Assembly (NCBI GenBank): GCA_023397245.1
Contig: JAEWUH010000005.1
Location: forward strand, 1 to 36,465
Length of the DNA stretch: 36,465 bases
Source: Bacillota bacterium
GTDB taxonomy: Bacteria; Bacillota; Clostridia; Oscillospirales; Acutalibacteraceae
Direction: 5' to 3'
A program made the position numbers and the translations under genes. The notes beneath the pieces are model-generated. The model had not been told where the DNA came from, ran no database searches, and was given only the letters and a program-made list of their open reading frames with translations. Below, in pieces: positions 1 through 8,492 of this stretch (position 1 is the stretch's first letter; each line of letters starts with the position of its first letter).

Positions 1-415
1 TACAGCCTGTACCGGCGCCAGTGCGAAGCAGGCCGATCTTGCCAAGGTGATGACGGATATGAAGGCGAAAATCACCAATAAGGAAATGATGGACCTTTCC
101 AAAGAAGACCTGATGGCGAATTACGGAATTGAGCCCGCCGATGTAAAACAGCTTGCCGCCTATGTGGATTCAACCGGAACCAAGGGCGATGAAATCATCC
201 TACTGGAGGGCAAGGATGCGGACGCGGCAAAACGGATTAAGGAAAAGCTGGACACCCGCTACCGGCAGAAGGAAGTCGAGATGAAGGATTATCTGCCGGC
301 GGAATACGCCGTACTGAAAAAATGCAGCGTAACCCAGGACGGCAATTACGTAAGCATGATCGTTTCCCCGCAGTATGAAGAGCTGCAGAAGATTTATAAC
401 GCGGCGATTAAATAA
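1..415 (+). CDS. DUF4358-type lipoprotein, 5' end outside window
   Basis: This is the 3' part of a gene whose start lies left of the window; the frame is open from base 2. The first visible residues, TACTGAS, look like the end of a lipobox (small residues before an invariant Cys), so the mature protein would be lipid-anchored on the outer face of the membrane. The remaining roughly 130 residues resemble the DUF4358 family of Clostridia: a D-rich helical stretch, a YGI motif, a DEIILLEGKD strand and a final MIVSPQ segment. The family has no known biochemical function. An internal ATG at 47 could be mistaken for the start, but the in-frame lipobox upstream argues against it. The stop codon lies inside a bidirectional terminator shared with the convergent sirtuin gene. 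Confidence 0.75.
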   Translation, partial: TACTGASAKQADLAKVMTDMKAKITNKEMMDLSKEDLMANYGIEPADVKQLAAYVDSTGTKGDEIILLEGKDADAAKRIKEKLDTRYRQKEVEMKDYLPAEYAVLKKCSVTQDGNYVSMIVSPQYEELQKIYNAAIK

Positions 416-453
416 ACAAAGGAGATGGGGTTTCCCATCTCCTTTGTTTATTT
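410..453. terminator. bidirectional terminator between convergent genes
   Basis: A perfect 20-bp inverted repeat (arms 410-429 and 434-453) encloses a 4-nt loop. Its outer part is A/T-rich, so an A-tract precedes and a T-rich tract follows the GGAGATGGG/CCCATCTCC stem on either strand. It overlaps the stop codons of both the lipoprotein gene (413-415) and the sirtuin gene (452-454). Confidence 0.85.
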
Positions 454-1174
454 AAACTTTGATCCGGTTCAATACCTCGCCGATGTTTTCCTTGATGACA
501 AGGCTTGCGTTCCCATCCTGTGAGGTAGCCGACTTATTGATGAGGACAAGCCGGCTGCCCCCGAAGTAGTTTACAAGGCTTGCCGCCGGATAGACCACGA
601 GCGAAGTACCGCCGATAATGAGCATATCCGCCTGTTCAATCGCCCGCACCGCCCCGTTGATCGTGCGGGTATCCAGCCCTTCCTCGTAGAGCACGACGTC
701 GGGCTTAATGGTGCCCCCGCACTCGCAGGTTGGAATTCCTTTGCTCCGGAGCATAAATTCGGCGTCGTATAACTTGCGGCAGCGGAGGCAATAATTCCGG
801 TGCACCGAGCCGTGGAGCTCAAAAACGTTTTTGCTGCCGGCCATCTGGTGCAGACCGTCGATGTTCTGCGTGACTACGGCGGTCAGCTTCCCTGCCTTTT
901 CCATTTCCGCCAGCTTGTTATGTGCCGCGTTTGGCTTCGCATCCGGGCAGAGCATCTTTGCCCGGTAAAAATCGAAGAATTCCGCGGTATGGCTCTCGTA
1001 AAAGCTATGGCTCAGCATGACCTCCGGCGGATATTTGTAATGCTGGTGATACAAGCCGTCCACGCTGCGGAAGTCCGGGATACCGCTTTCCGTGGACACT
1101 CCGGCGCCGCCGAAAAACACGATGCGGCTGCTTTGATCCACCATTTCCTGCAACTGTTCTATTTCACTTTTCAT
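452..1174 (-). CDS. SIR2-family NAD-dependent protein deacylase (sirtuin)
   Basis: This is a cytoplasmic enzyme that removes acyl groups from lysine side chains using NAD+, releasing nicotinamide and O-acyl-ADP-ribose. In the 240-residue product the Rossmann motif GAGVSTESGIPDFR lies at about residues 23-36, the TQNIDGLH motif at about 102-109, and the catalytic His of FELHGS at about 121. Four zinc-binding Cys (C-x2-C near 129/132 and C-x-C near 150/152) are intact. The frame is open 10 codons further upstream, but the ATG at 1174 is preceded by a perfect AGGAGG six bases away and is chosen. The gene stands alone, converging on the lipoprotein gene and diverging from the MoxR operon. Its substrate cannot be told from sequence. 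Confidence 0.93.
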   Translation of the reverse strand: MKSEIEQLQEMVDQSSRIVFFGGAGVSTESGIPDFRSVDGLYHQHYKYPPEVMLSHSFYESHTAEFFDFYRAKMLCPDAKPNAAHNKLAEMEKAGKLTAVVTQNIDGLHQMAGSKNVFELHGSVHRNYCLRCRKLYDAEFMLRSKGIPTCECGGTIKPDVVLYEEGLDTRTINGAVRAIEQADMLIIGGTSLVVYPAASLVNYFGGSRLVLINKSATSQDGNASLVIKENIGEVLNRIKV

Positions 1175-1237
1175 TGCGAGCCTCCTGTATTCATTGTACC
1201 GCACGTCTGCGGCAGATCATCCATGCCGATTATCTTT

Positions 1238-1267
1238 ATCTTAGTCCTATGTTATACCGTTTTGCAA
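1238..1267 (-). promoter_or_regulatory. possible promoter of the sirtuin gene
   Basis: On the minus strand TTGCAA (1262-1267) and TAAGAT (1238-1243) are separated by 18 bases, a moderate match to a sigma-A promoter. It lies about 64 bases upstream of the chosen start. It was found by eye, and other A/T-rich hexamers nearby are possible. Confidence 0.3.
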
Positions 1268-1310
1268 GGGAATTTAAAAATTTCCGTCTTATCGGCAGCA
1301 TTGGATTTTA

Positions 1311-1339
1311 TTGTAAAAACGGATTCTTTTTACTATAAT
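1311..1339 (+). promoter_or_regulatory. sigma-A-type promoter of the moxR operon
   Basis: TTGTAA (1311-1316), a 17-base spacer and a perfect TATAAT (1334-1339) lie about 85 bases upstream of the MoxR start. No other -10 of this quality is visible in the 250-base divergent intergenic region, so it probably drives the three-gene operon. Confidence 0.65.
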
Positions 1340-1424
1340 ATATTTGAAATCAATTTAACCGCCGCGGGCGGGGAAATTTTCCGTTTATTGGTACATAATA
1401 AGAAGAATAACGATACAGGACGGT

Positions 1425-2372
1425 GTGCGCATCATGCAGGAAAAGGCTTCTGAAATTATTCGCGAGGTAAAAAAAGCCGTGGTCGGCAAGGACGAAATCA
1501 TCAGCAAGGTGCTGATGGTGATTCTGGCGCAGGGGCATATCCTGCTTGAGGACATTCCGGGCGTGGGCAAAACCACGCTTGCGCTCGCGTTTTCCAGGGC
1601 AGTTTCGCTGGATTACAAGAGGATGCAGTTCACCCCGGACGTTATGCCGAGCGACGTGACCGGCTTTTCCGTTTACAACCGGGAAACGGGCGCGCTGGAG
1701 TACAAGCCCGGCGCGGCGCTGTGCAACCTTTTTCTCGCGGATGAAATCAACCGCACCTCAAGCAAAACGCAGTCCGCCCTGCTGGAGGTAATGGAGGAAG
1801 GAAAAATCACCGTGGACGGCGTAACCCACCCTACCCCCAAGCCCTATATCGTCATCGCGACGCAGAACCCGGTCGGCTCGGCGGGAACCCAGATGCTGCC
1901 GGAGTCCCAGCTTGACCGGTTCATGGTGCGCCTGACGATGGGCTACCCCGCGCTGCACGACGAGGTTGAAATTTTGAAGCGCAAACAGGGCGTTGACCCG
2001 CTGGAAACCGTACGGCAGGCCGCAAACGCCGATGACCTGATTGCCATGCAGAAGGAAGCGGACGCGGTTTATTTATCCGACGCCGTATACGATTATATTG
2101 CGCGCCTGTCCGCCGCAACGCGGGAAAACGGAATGATCCGGCTGGGGGCCAGCCCGCGCGGCTCCATCGCGCTGGTGAAAATGGCGCAGGCCACGGCTTA
2201 TCTCTGCGGAAGGGATTACGTGGTGCCCGGCGACGTGCAGTATGTTTTTCCCGACGTGATTGAGCACCGTATTCTGCTGAGCTCCCAGGCGAAAATCGGC
2301 GGCGTGTCCGCAGGTTCGCTTCTCAAGTCCGTCCTTAAGCAGGTTCCGGCGCCCGCCGTAACACGGCGCTGA
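1425..2372 (+). CDS. MoxR-family AAA+ ATPase
   Basis: A 315-residue MoxR-type AAA+ ATPase. Members act as chaperones that help mature or activate partner complexes, and are nearly always encoded beside a DUF58 protein. Visible motifs are Walker A (IPGVGKTT, about 44-51), Walker B (LFLADEINR, about 102-110), the sensor-1 type ATQNP, and the C-terminal lid domain with the GASPRGS arginine-finger/sensor-2 segment. The start is a GTG at 1425, four bases after an AGGA. The ATG three codons on (1434) is an alternative with overly long spacing. The DUF58 gene follows after 39 bases, and the transglutaminase gene after that. This MoxR-DUF58-transglutaminase trio is a recurrent arrangement in Firmicutes; its precise role is unknown. 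Confidence 0.93.
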   Translation: MRIMQEKASEIIREVKKAVVGKDEIISKVLMVILAQGHILLEDIPGVGKTTLALAFSRAVSLDYKRMQFTPDVMPSDVTGFSVYNRETGALEYKPGAALCNLFLADEINRTSSKTQSALLEVMEEGKITVDGVTHPTPKPYIVIATQNPVGSAGTQMLPESQLDRFMVRLTMGYPALHDEVEILKRKQGVDPLETVRQAANADDLIAMQKEADAVYLSDAVYDYIARLSAATRENGMIRLGASPRGSIALVKMAQATAYLCGRDYVVPGDVQYVFPDVIEHRILLSSQAKIGGVSAGSLLKSVLKQVPAPAVTRR

Positions 2373-2411
2373 ACCGAAATTGTCAGCCGGGCGCTTTTGA
2401 GGAGGGGTGAA

Positions 2412-3596
2412 ATGTTCAAGTACCGCGTCGTTTATGTTACCGTATTTCTCGCGTCCGCCGCGTTTTATCTTTTCTACAGCGGATACCTGTCGTTTTTCAC
2501 GGCGGCAGCGGTGCTTCTTCTGCCGCTTGCTTCCCGGGCAATGACCATGATCGCCGTGCGGAACACGCGCGTGCGCTTTGATGTAAAGGAGCCCTGCGTC
2601 AAAAAGGGAGAGGATATCGTGCTGGACATCGTGTTTGAAAACCGCTCCGTCTTCCCCATCGCGCAGGCGGGGCTGAAATTTTGCTGCACGAATTCGCTCT
2701 GCGGGGAAACCCGGCAGGATTCCTTTTTTATGCCGGTCGTGGCACGCGCGGAACAGGCGGCGGAATACGGACTGAAATCAAAATACTGTGGACAGATTGT
2801 CATGGAGCTGAGCAGCGTAAAATATTACGATTACCTCGGTATCTTTACATTTAAAAGAAAACCGGAAGCAAAAGCGGAAGCCTTTGTGCTGCCTCAAATT
2901 CAGCCGCTGGATATCGGAATCGACACGACAGTGAATTTTTCCGCCGAAAGCAATACCTATTCCGCCGAAAAACCCGGCGACGACCCTTCCGAAATTTTTG
3001 ATATCCGCCCGTACCGCAGCGGCGACCGCCTGAAGAACATCCACTGGAAGCTGAGTACCAAAACGGACGAACTGATGGTCAAGGAGTTCAGTATGCCGAC
3101 GGACAGCTCCGTGCTGCTGCTTACCGAGTTGATGGCTCCGGATATGGAAACGCTTGACCGGACCGTGGAAACACTGGCTTCGCTTTCGCATTTCCTTCTG
3201 GAAAATCAAATCCGCCACTGCGTGGAGTGGTACGACGCGCGGCACAGCCGCTTCCGTAAATCGGATATCCGGGACGAAGGGGATTCCGCAGACCTGCTCA
3301 ACGCCGTTCTTTCCGCACGGCAATACCGGGACGAGCCGAGCGCGCTCCTTTCCCGGAACCGGCTGAGCGGGATTATACAGGATTACCCCCACGCCATCTA
3401 TATCACCGGGCAGCTCACCGACGCGGTCACCGATTTCTGCGACCGGCCGCGCGGTGACAAAACGACCGTGCTTTTCTGCGGCGAAACGGACGAAAGCACG
3501 CGGACGCTCGCCGATTCCGTAAGCGCGGCGAATATTCAGGTAATTGCAGTCCGGCCCGGAGAGGTTCAGAAGAGCCTTTCGGGTCTGTTGCTGTAA
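2412..3596 (+). CDS. DUF58 domain membrane protein
   Basis: A 394-residue protein with two closely spaced hydrophobic segments in the first 45 residues, a beta-rich extracytoplasmic-looking middle, and the DUF58 signature RPYRSGDRLKNIHWKLS followed by a von Willebrand A-like C-terminal part. DUF58 proteins are the usual partners of MoxR ATPases. ATG at 2412 is chosen because GGAGGGG lies directly upstream with normal spacing; an in-frame TTG at 2397 would place that ribosome binding site inside the gene. It is 39 bases downstream of moxR and 16 bases upstream of the transglutaminase gene, so it is almost certainly co-transcribed. The function is inferred only from context. Confidence 0.9.
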   Translation: MFKYRVVYVTVFLASAAFYLFYSGYLSFFTAAAVLLLPLASRAMTMIAVRNTRVRFDVKEPCVKKGEDIVLDIVFENRSVFPIAQAGLKFCCTNSLCGETRQDSFFMPVVARAEQAAEYGLKSKYCGQIVMELSSVKYYDYLGIFTFKRKPEAKAEAFVLPQIQPLDIGIDTTVNFSAESNTYSAEKPGDDPSEIFDIRPYRSGDRLKNIHWKLSTKTDELMVKEFSMPTDSSVLLLTELMAPDMETLDRTVETLASLSHFLLENQIRHCVEWYDARHSRFRKSDIRDEGDSADLLNAVLSARQYRDEPSALLSRNRLSGIIQDYPHAIYITGQLTDAVTDFCDRPRGDKTTVLFCGETDESTRTLADSVSAANIQVIAVRPGEVQKSLSGLLL

Positions 3597-3612
3597 CAGG
3601 GATGAGGAAACT

Positions 3613-6165
3613 ATGAACAAATCCGAAAGAAAAGTGAATGCTTCCGGGATTCAACTGGCCGTACCGCGCATAGTCGGGCAGCCCTCCTCCGCCGCGGCCG
3701 GATTTGTCATGAATACCGTGCTTGTCCTGCTCGGTGTTTTCGGGGCGGTGTGGTGCTCGGTTACAGCGTTCGGGCTGCCCGTTCTGCCGGCAGAGGCGGT
3801 GCTTTCCACTCTGGTGCTTTCGGTGCTGCTGGCCGCCGTGTTCCATATTCCGCGTTACCGTTCTGTTTTTCTGTTCGGTCTGGTTCTGATTTTCTCCGCT
3901 TTCGTGTACCTTTACCGCAGTGAGGTCCGGCAGGGCTTTCTCATTACGGTCAACCGGATTATACGTACCTATGCAAAGTACTCCGGTTTTGAAATCCAAG
4001 GCTATGAGGTAACGGCAAAAGCGGCACAGTATCCGCTGCTCTGCACAGCTTTTGTATTGTGTGCGGTATTCATCCTCGCCTATTTTCTCAGTTGGGCGAT
4101 TGTAGCACAGCGCAGCTTTCTTCTTGCCTTTTCCGCGACCTTCCCGTTCCTGCTGGGTTCGCTGCTCTTCGGCATAACACCGCAGTTTTACGCCATCCTG
4201 CTTCTTTCCGCCTGCTGGGGAACCCTGATTTTCATGCGGCTGCCCGCAGGGGACAAGCAGAGTTTTGAAAAAAAGCACGGTTCCTACCGCGCCGGGAACA
4301 ACGCCGCCGCCGCAAAAAGCGGTCTGGCCGCCCTGCCGATCATTCTTCTGTGCTTCGCGCTGATCCTTACCCTGTTCCCGCAGCAAACCTACCGGCGCAC
4401 GGAAGGCGCCGGGGCGCTCCGGACGAAAATCATCGACAGTATCAATAAGATCTCGCTGTTCAACAGCAACACTATGGCGGGCAACAGCAGCCGCGTTGAC
4501 TTGAGGACAACCGGCTCTATCCGCTTCACCGGGGAAACCATGCTGCAGGTAAAGATGGCGGAACAATACCCCGTCTATCTGAAAGGCTTCACCGGAAGCG
4601 TGTACGACGGTTCCGGCTGGAACATACTGCCGGATACCGATTATACGGAAATAAACAAAAAGCTGGACAGCTTGAGCGCGCTGAACCTTTCCTGGGGATT
4701 CTCTTCCCGCATCGGTTTTCCAAGCACCCTGCGCCCAAACCAGTTCGGTGTTTTCGTAAAAAATATCCACGCCAACCGGCAATGCATTTATGCGCCGTAT
4801 AACCTGATTACCACACCGAAGGATATTTCCGGGGTAAAATACGTGAATGACGCGGCAATTCAGGCTTCCACACTTTTCGGCATACAGGATTACAGCCTGT
4901 ATGCATACAACCTAACCGGGCAGAGCATTGCGCACCTTCCCTCCGATGTGTATCTTTACGCGGTCGGCAGCAATATTCCGCAGGGCTCCGGACGGCAGAG
5001 CTACTACAGGGCGCTGAACGCGTATCTCGGCACGCAGAAGCAGTTCGCCTCCCTGAGCTCCTCCAATCTGCCGGGATTTTACAAAAGCACGGTACCAACC
5101 GCACTGATGGACGTTCTGGACGGGGACAAAAAGAGCTTTATTCAGGAGGAGCAGGATTACCGGCTTTTCCTGTACGACAAATATACGCAGCTTCCGGCGG
5201 GCATCCGGGGAAGGATGCAGGAGCTTTTGAAAAAGCAAGGGATGATAAGGCAGTACCATTCCGTTGGCGAAATGACCGCCGCGGTAACCGGATATCTGGC
5301 AAAGACCTGCTCCTATACGCTTACTCCCGGAAAAACACCGCAGGGACGCGACTTTACGGATTACTTCCTGTTCGAAAACCATAAGGGTTACTGCGTGCAT
5401 TTTGCCACGGCCGCGGTGGTGATGCTGCGCGCCATGGGTGTGCCCGCGCGCTATGCAGAGGGCTTTATCGTAACGAACGAAGACTATAAAAACGCACAGG
5501 GCGGCTGGGCGGATGTCCGGGACAACCGCGCCCACGCGTGGGTTGAAATCTACCAGCCCGGCTTCGGCTGGCAGCCGGTGGAGGCTACCCCCGGTTTTTC
5601 CGCGGATGAAAAAACGATTACGGATAAAAACCCGCAGGATTACCGGTTCCAAAATAATCTTTCCGAAAGCGTTCCGGCATCAAGCGCGGCTTCCAGTGCG
5701 GTTTCCAATCAGGCTGCAGGCAGCATGGCGCCGTCCGGACTGTCGAGTGCGGCGCAGAGCGGGGTAACCTCCGGAAAAGCCGCTGAACCCGTACCGGCAA
5801 AGGGAGGAAACGCCGCAGTCCTGACTCTTCTCTCCGTGTTAGCGCTGCTTGCGGTTCTGGCGGGCTCTGCGGTGCTAAAACGGAGGATTCGATTAGCAAG
5901 ACGCTCGGAATTATTCGGGCTTGAGGACACAAACCGTGCGGCAATCGGCATCTACGACTATCTGCAGAATCTTACCCGCTTCGGCGGAGAAATCAGCGAA
6001 GAAATCACCGATCTTGCCCTGAAAGCACGGTTCAGCCAGCACCGCATCAGCGGGGAGGAACGCGAAACGATGGTTTCGTATGCCGAAGCCACGGCAAAGG
6101 AAATCTACGAAGGGCTATCGAAGACAAAGCGGCTGATATTCCGATATTTCTATAATTTGATATAG
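3613..6165 (+). CDS. membrane-bound transglutaminase-like protein (TgpA type)
   Basis: An 850-residue protein with several N-terminal membrane helices (about residues 30-210, another near 240-260), a large extracellular region carrying a papain-like transglutaminase core, a Ser/Ala-rich linker and a further membrane helix at about 733-755 followed by a cytoplasmic tail. In the core, Cys594 lies in the motif GYCVHFATA and His641 in RAHAWVEI; the third position is Glu657 (PVEATP) rather than Asp, as in many clostridial relatives. It might cross-link or hydrolyse surface proteins, but no substrate is known. The ATG at 3613 follows a GAGGA, 16 bases after the DUF58 gene. A strong terminator follows the stop, closing the operon. 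Confidence 0.9.
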   Translation: MNKSERKVNASGIQLAVPRIVGQPSSAAAGFVMNTVLVLLGVFGAVWCSVTAFGLPVLPAEAVLSTLVLSVLLAAVFHIPRYRSVFLFGLVLIFSAFVYLYRSEVRQGFLITVNRIIRTYAKYSGFEIQGYEVTAKAAQYPLLCTAFVLCAVFILAYFLSWAIVAQRSFLLAFSATFPFLLGSLLFGITPQFYAILLLSACWGTLIFMRLPAGDKQSFEKKHGSYRAGNNAAAAKSGLAALPIILLCFALILTLFPQQTYRRTEGAGALRTKIIDSINKISLFNSNTMAGNSSRVDLRTTGSIRFTGETMLQVKMAEQYPVYLKGFTGSVYDGSGWNILPDTDYTEINKKLDSLSALNLSWGFSSRIGFPSTLRPNQFGVFVKNIHANRQCIYAPYNLITTPKDISGVKYVNDAAIQASTLFGIQDYSLYAYNLTGQSIAHLPSDVYLYAVGSNIPQGSGRQSYYRALNAYLGTQKQFASLSSSNLPGFYKSTVPTALMDVLDGDKKSFIQEEQDYRLFLYDKYTQLPAGIRGRMQELLKKQGMIRQYHSVGEMTAAVTGYLAKTCSYTLTPGKTPQGRDFTDYFLFENHKGYCVHFATAAVVMLRAMGVPARYAEGFIVTNEDYKNAQGGWADVRDNRAHAWVEIYQPGFGWQPVEATPGFSADEKTITDKNPQDYRFQNNLSESVPASSAASSAVSNQAAGSMAPSGLSSAAQSGVTSGKAAEPVPAKGGNAAVLTLLSVLALLAVLAGSAVLKRRIRLARRSELFGLEDTNRAAIGIYDYLQNLTRFGGEISEEITDLALKARFSQHRISGEERETMVSYAEATAKEIYEGLSKTKRLIFRYFYNLI

Positions 6166-6171
6166 CCTATC

Positions 6172-6216
6172 TGCCTTTCAAACAGTTCTGTCAGATTGTT
6201 TGAAAGGCATTTTTTA
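6172..6216 (+). terminator. terminator of the moxR-DUF58-transglutaminase operon
   Basis: A perfect 12-bp stem (6172-6183 with 6198-6209, TGCCTTTCAAAC type) is followed by a run of T on the plus strand. It starts 6 bases after the transglutaminase stop. There is no T-tract on the other side, so it does not serve the opposing MutS2-like gene. The next 175 bases, up to 6391, hold nothing I can identify. Confidence 0.85.
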
Positions 6217-6391
6217 TTACGGTCAGCCTTGCGTGTACTCCTTCAGGACAAGGCACGGCAGCTTTTACGGGCAACAATTAAGGAAGTGCTGGTTAAATCA
6301 AGGTGAGCAGATTTCCGACCAATTTTTGACGATGCACGGGCGCGAAATCGGGCTGCGAGATGCGTATCGGGATTTATTCAATGGTTTTTCC

Positions 6392-8326
6392 CTATTCGTC
6401 GCTATATTCAATGACTGCGCTCGGGTCATGCCGCTTATCCATTGTGTGCCTTGCCTTCCGGTTGGCTACGGAATCGAAGATAATGGAAAAATCGTAGTCC
6501 GGCGGGTAAAGCTCGCTCGCGGGGGTTTTCAGCTGTACCCGCTTGTGGCTGACCCAGCTCTTTTTGCCTTTGATCTGAACACCGATCTCTCCGCGCTCAT
6601 TTGCCGGATGAAACACAATGCCGATTTCTTTCTCCGGGTAAACAAGCACGCTGTCCCCCAGCCGGAACTTGGCGGCATGGGCGGGCACTTCTTTCATCTG
6701 CGCGCTCTTTTTAATTTTAGCGGCGGGTTGAACGGAGGGTGGCTGTTCCGTGCGGTTCGTTTCATCCGGGTGAAAGTCCGGCGCGGGATTGTGACGGTCT
6801 TTTTCCCGGTACGCTTCCTTATATGCCCGCTGCAGAAGGTTGGAAGGCAGGCCCAGACGCTGCGCAATGTACAGCGCGCAGCTTTCCCCCGCTTTGCCCA
6901 GCTCGAGCCGGTAGACGGGCCGGAGCGTTTCGCGGTCAAACGCCATCCGCGCGTTGGTCATGCCCTCTGTTGTTTCCGCGTACTCCTTGACCTCCGGGTA
7001 ATGGGTGGTGGCGACAAAAAGGCAGCCCCGCGCGTGCAGCTCATCCAGAACCGCAATCGCAATGCCCATCCCCTCCGCCGGGTCGGTGCCGGATCCCAGT
7101 TCATCCAGAAGAACAAGGCTTTCCCGGTTGGCGTGCCGCAGGATTTCGATGATATTGGTCATATGCGCAGAAAAGGTGGACAGGTTCTCCGCGATGCTCT
7201 GCCCGTCTCCGATATCGCACAGGTAGGCGTTATGCATACAGAGGACGCTGGACGCATCCGCCGGGATGTGGAGGCCGCTCTGCGCCATCATGGAGAGCAG
7301 GCCGACCGTTTTGAGCGCGACGGTTTTGCCGCCCGTATTCGGGCCGGTTATCACCACGCCGGAGCAGCTTTCGTCCGATTCGTAGTCCAGTGGTACGCAG
7401 ACGTTTTTGTCAATCAGCGGATGCCGTCCCCTGCGGATCGATATTTTCCGTTCCGTCGTAACGGCGGGCGGGCAGGCATCCATCTGCGCACTTAATTTGG
7501 CCTTGGCAAATACAACGTCCAGAGTTTCCATTGCTTCCATATTGATTCTTATTTCGGAACTGTTTTCATCCACAAGAGCGGTTAAGGTATAGAGGACCTT
7601 CCGTACTTCATTTTCCTCTTCAATTTCCAGAGAAGACAGTTCTTCCTGCAATTTTGTAACGGCGGACGGCTCTATAAAATAAGTGCCGCCCGTACCCGAT
7701 ATCCCCAGCACGCTGCCGGGAAACTGATTTTTGAATTCCTTTTTTACCGGCAGGGCAAACCGCCCGTTTCGCGCCACGACCGTGTCGTCCGAAAAACATT
7801 TCTTTTTGCCACGCAGAATATCGTTTAGCTTTGTCTGTACCTGCGCTTTCGCCGTTTCGATTTTCCGCCGGATATCGCGCAGGGCGGGAGCTGCGCCGCT
7901 GTCTACCTGTTCGTTCCGAATACAGCGCTCAATTTCTTCGCGCAGCTCCGTCAAATCAAAGATACTGTTCCCGTAACAGGCAACCGCATTTTCAAATGTT
8001 TCCGCTTTTTTAAGGTAGGATTTCATCCGGCCGCAGGACACCGTGAACCGGCTGACCAACAGCAGCTGCTCCGGAACCAACATGGAGCCTGCCTGGCTGA
8101 GCGCTAAAATTTCACTGATTTTCGTCATAGCCGTTAAGGGAGGCGTACCGCAGGAATCAAGGATTTTCCGGGCGGCGGTCGTTTCATCCAGTTTTCGGCG
8201 GCATTCGCTTTCATCCATATAGGGAGATAAGGCAAGCAGCTTTGCGCGCGCCTGTTCCGACAGGGCGTTCCCGCAAAGCTTTTCCTTGATTTTATCAAAT
8301 TCCAGTATTGTTTCTGATGAGTTCAT
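6392..8326 (-). CDS. MutS2-like ATPase lacking the Smr nuclease domain
   Basis: A 644-residue protein built like MutS2: core/lever helices (about 1-300), then the ABC-type ATPase with Walker A GPNTGGKT (about 328-335), Walker B VLLDELGSGTDP (about 405-416) and ATTHYPEVK. A KOW-like segment (about 555-600) follows, with a short conserved-looking tail (MDKRHDPS). The C-terminal Smr endonuclease domain of ordinary MutS2 (about 780 residues) is absent. A genuine Smr end is encoded at the right edge of this window, so this is a paralogue and not a truncated only copy. MutS2 proteins act on branched DNA and on collided ribosomes; the role of Smr-less forms is unclear. The ATG at 8326 follows AGGAGT; an upstream TTG frame start overlaps that site. 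A terminator-like hairpin sits just upstream. Confidence 0.88.
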   Translation of the reverse strand: MNSSETILEFDKIKEKLCGNALSEQARAKLLALSPYMDESECRRKLDETTAARKILDSCGTPPLTAMTKISEILALSQAGSMLVPEQLLLVSRFTVSCGRMKSYLKKAETFENAVACYGNSIFDLTELREEIERCIRNEQVDSGAAPALRDIRRKIETAKAQVQTKLNDILRGKKKCFSDDTVVARNGRFALPVKKEFKNQFPGSVLGISGTGGTYFIEPSAVTKLQEELSSLEIEEENEVRKVLYTLTALVDENSSEIRINMEAMETLDVVFAKAKLSAQMDACPPAVTTERKISIRRGRHPLIDKNVCVPLDYESDESCSGVVITGPNTGGKTVALKTVGLLSMMAQSGLHIPADASSVLCMHNAYLCDIGDGQSIAENLSTFSAHMTNIIEILRHANRESLVLLDELGSGTDPAEGMGIAIAVLDELHARGCLFVATTHYPEVKEYAETTEGMTNARMAFDRETLRPVYRLELGKAGESCALYIAQRLGLPSNLLQRAYKEAYREKDRHNPAPDFHPDETNRTEQPPSVQPAAKIKKSAQMKEVPAHAAKFRLGDSVLVYPEKEIGIVFHPANERGEIGVQIKGKKSWVSHKRVQLKTPASELYPPDYDFSIIFDSVANRKARHTMDKRHDPSAVIEYSDE

Positions 8327-8342
8327 TTTAAAGACTCCTAAC

Positions 8343-8378
8343 AAAAAATAATGCCCGCAGATTCACACTGCCGGCATT
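8343..8378 (-). terminator. terminator or attenuator hairpin in front of the MutS2-like gene
   Basis: On the minus strand an 11-bp stem with one mismatch (8368-8378 with 8350-8360) and a 7-nt loop is followed by AT and six T, ending about 16 bases before the start codon. The 3' arm CTGCGGG (8354-8360) is also perfectly complementary to CCCGCAG at 8437-8443 upstream, so an alternative antiterminator pairing is possible. It could be a back-up terminator for the RNA gene upstream or a regulated attenuator. Confidence 0.6.
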
Positions 8379-8458
8379 TCAAAACACAGGGGAAAATCAT
8401 TTGAAATTCCCTGATATTTGCAATGGCAGAATGCTCCTGCGGGTAGATTCATCCAAAC

Positions 8459-8492
8459 AAAAAAGCGTAACAGGCCTGAACCCGCTGCGCTT
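8459..8492 (-). terminator. intrinsic terminator of the structured RNA
   Basis: On the minus strand AAGCG (8492-8488) pairs with CGCTT (8467-8463), extended inward by G-U and G-C pairs around an AGGCC-containing apex, and is followed by a run of six T (8464-8459). Confidence 0.75.

Noticed and set aside
3427..4782. 451-codon minus-strand ORF
   Set aside because: Antisense to the DUF58 and transglutaminase genes, with low-complexity Gln/Arg/Gly-rich sequence and no family.
6217..6391. Possible pseudogene remnant between the operon terminator and the MutS2-like stop
   Set aside because: Short open stretches exist in several frames, but none matches a family I recognise and no repeat ends are visible, so nothing is claimed.
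6200..7495. 431-codon plus-strand ORF
   Set aside because: Shadow of the MutS2-like gene in the opposite strand; Arg/Gly/Phe-rich, without domains or start signals.
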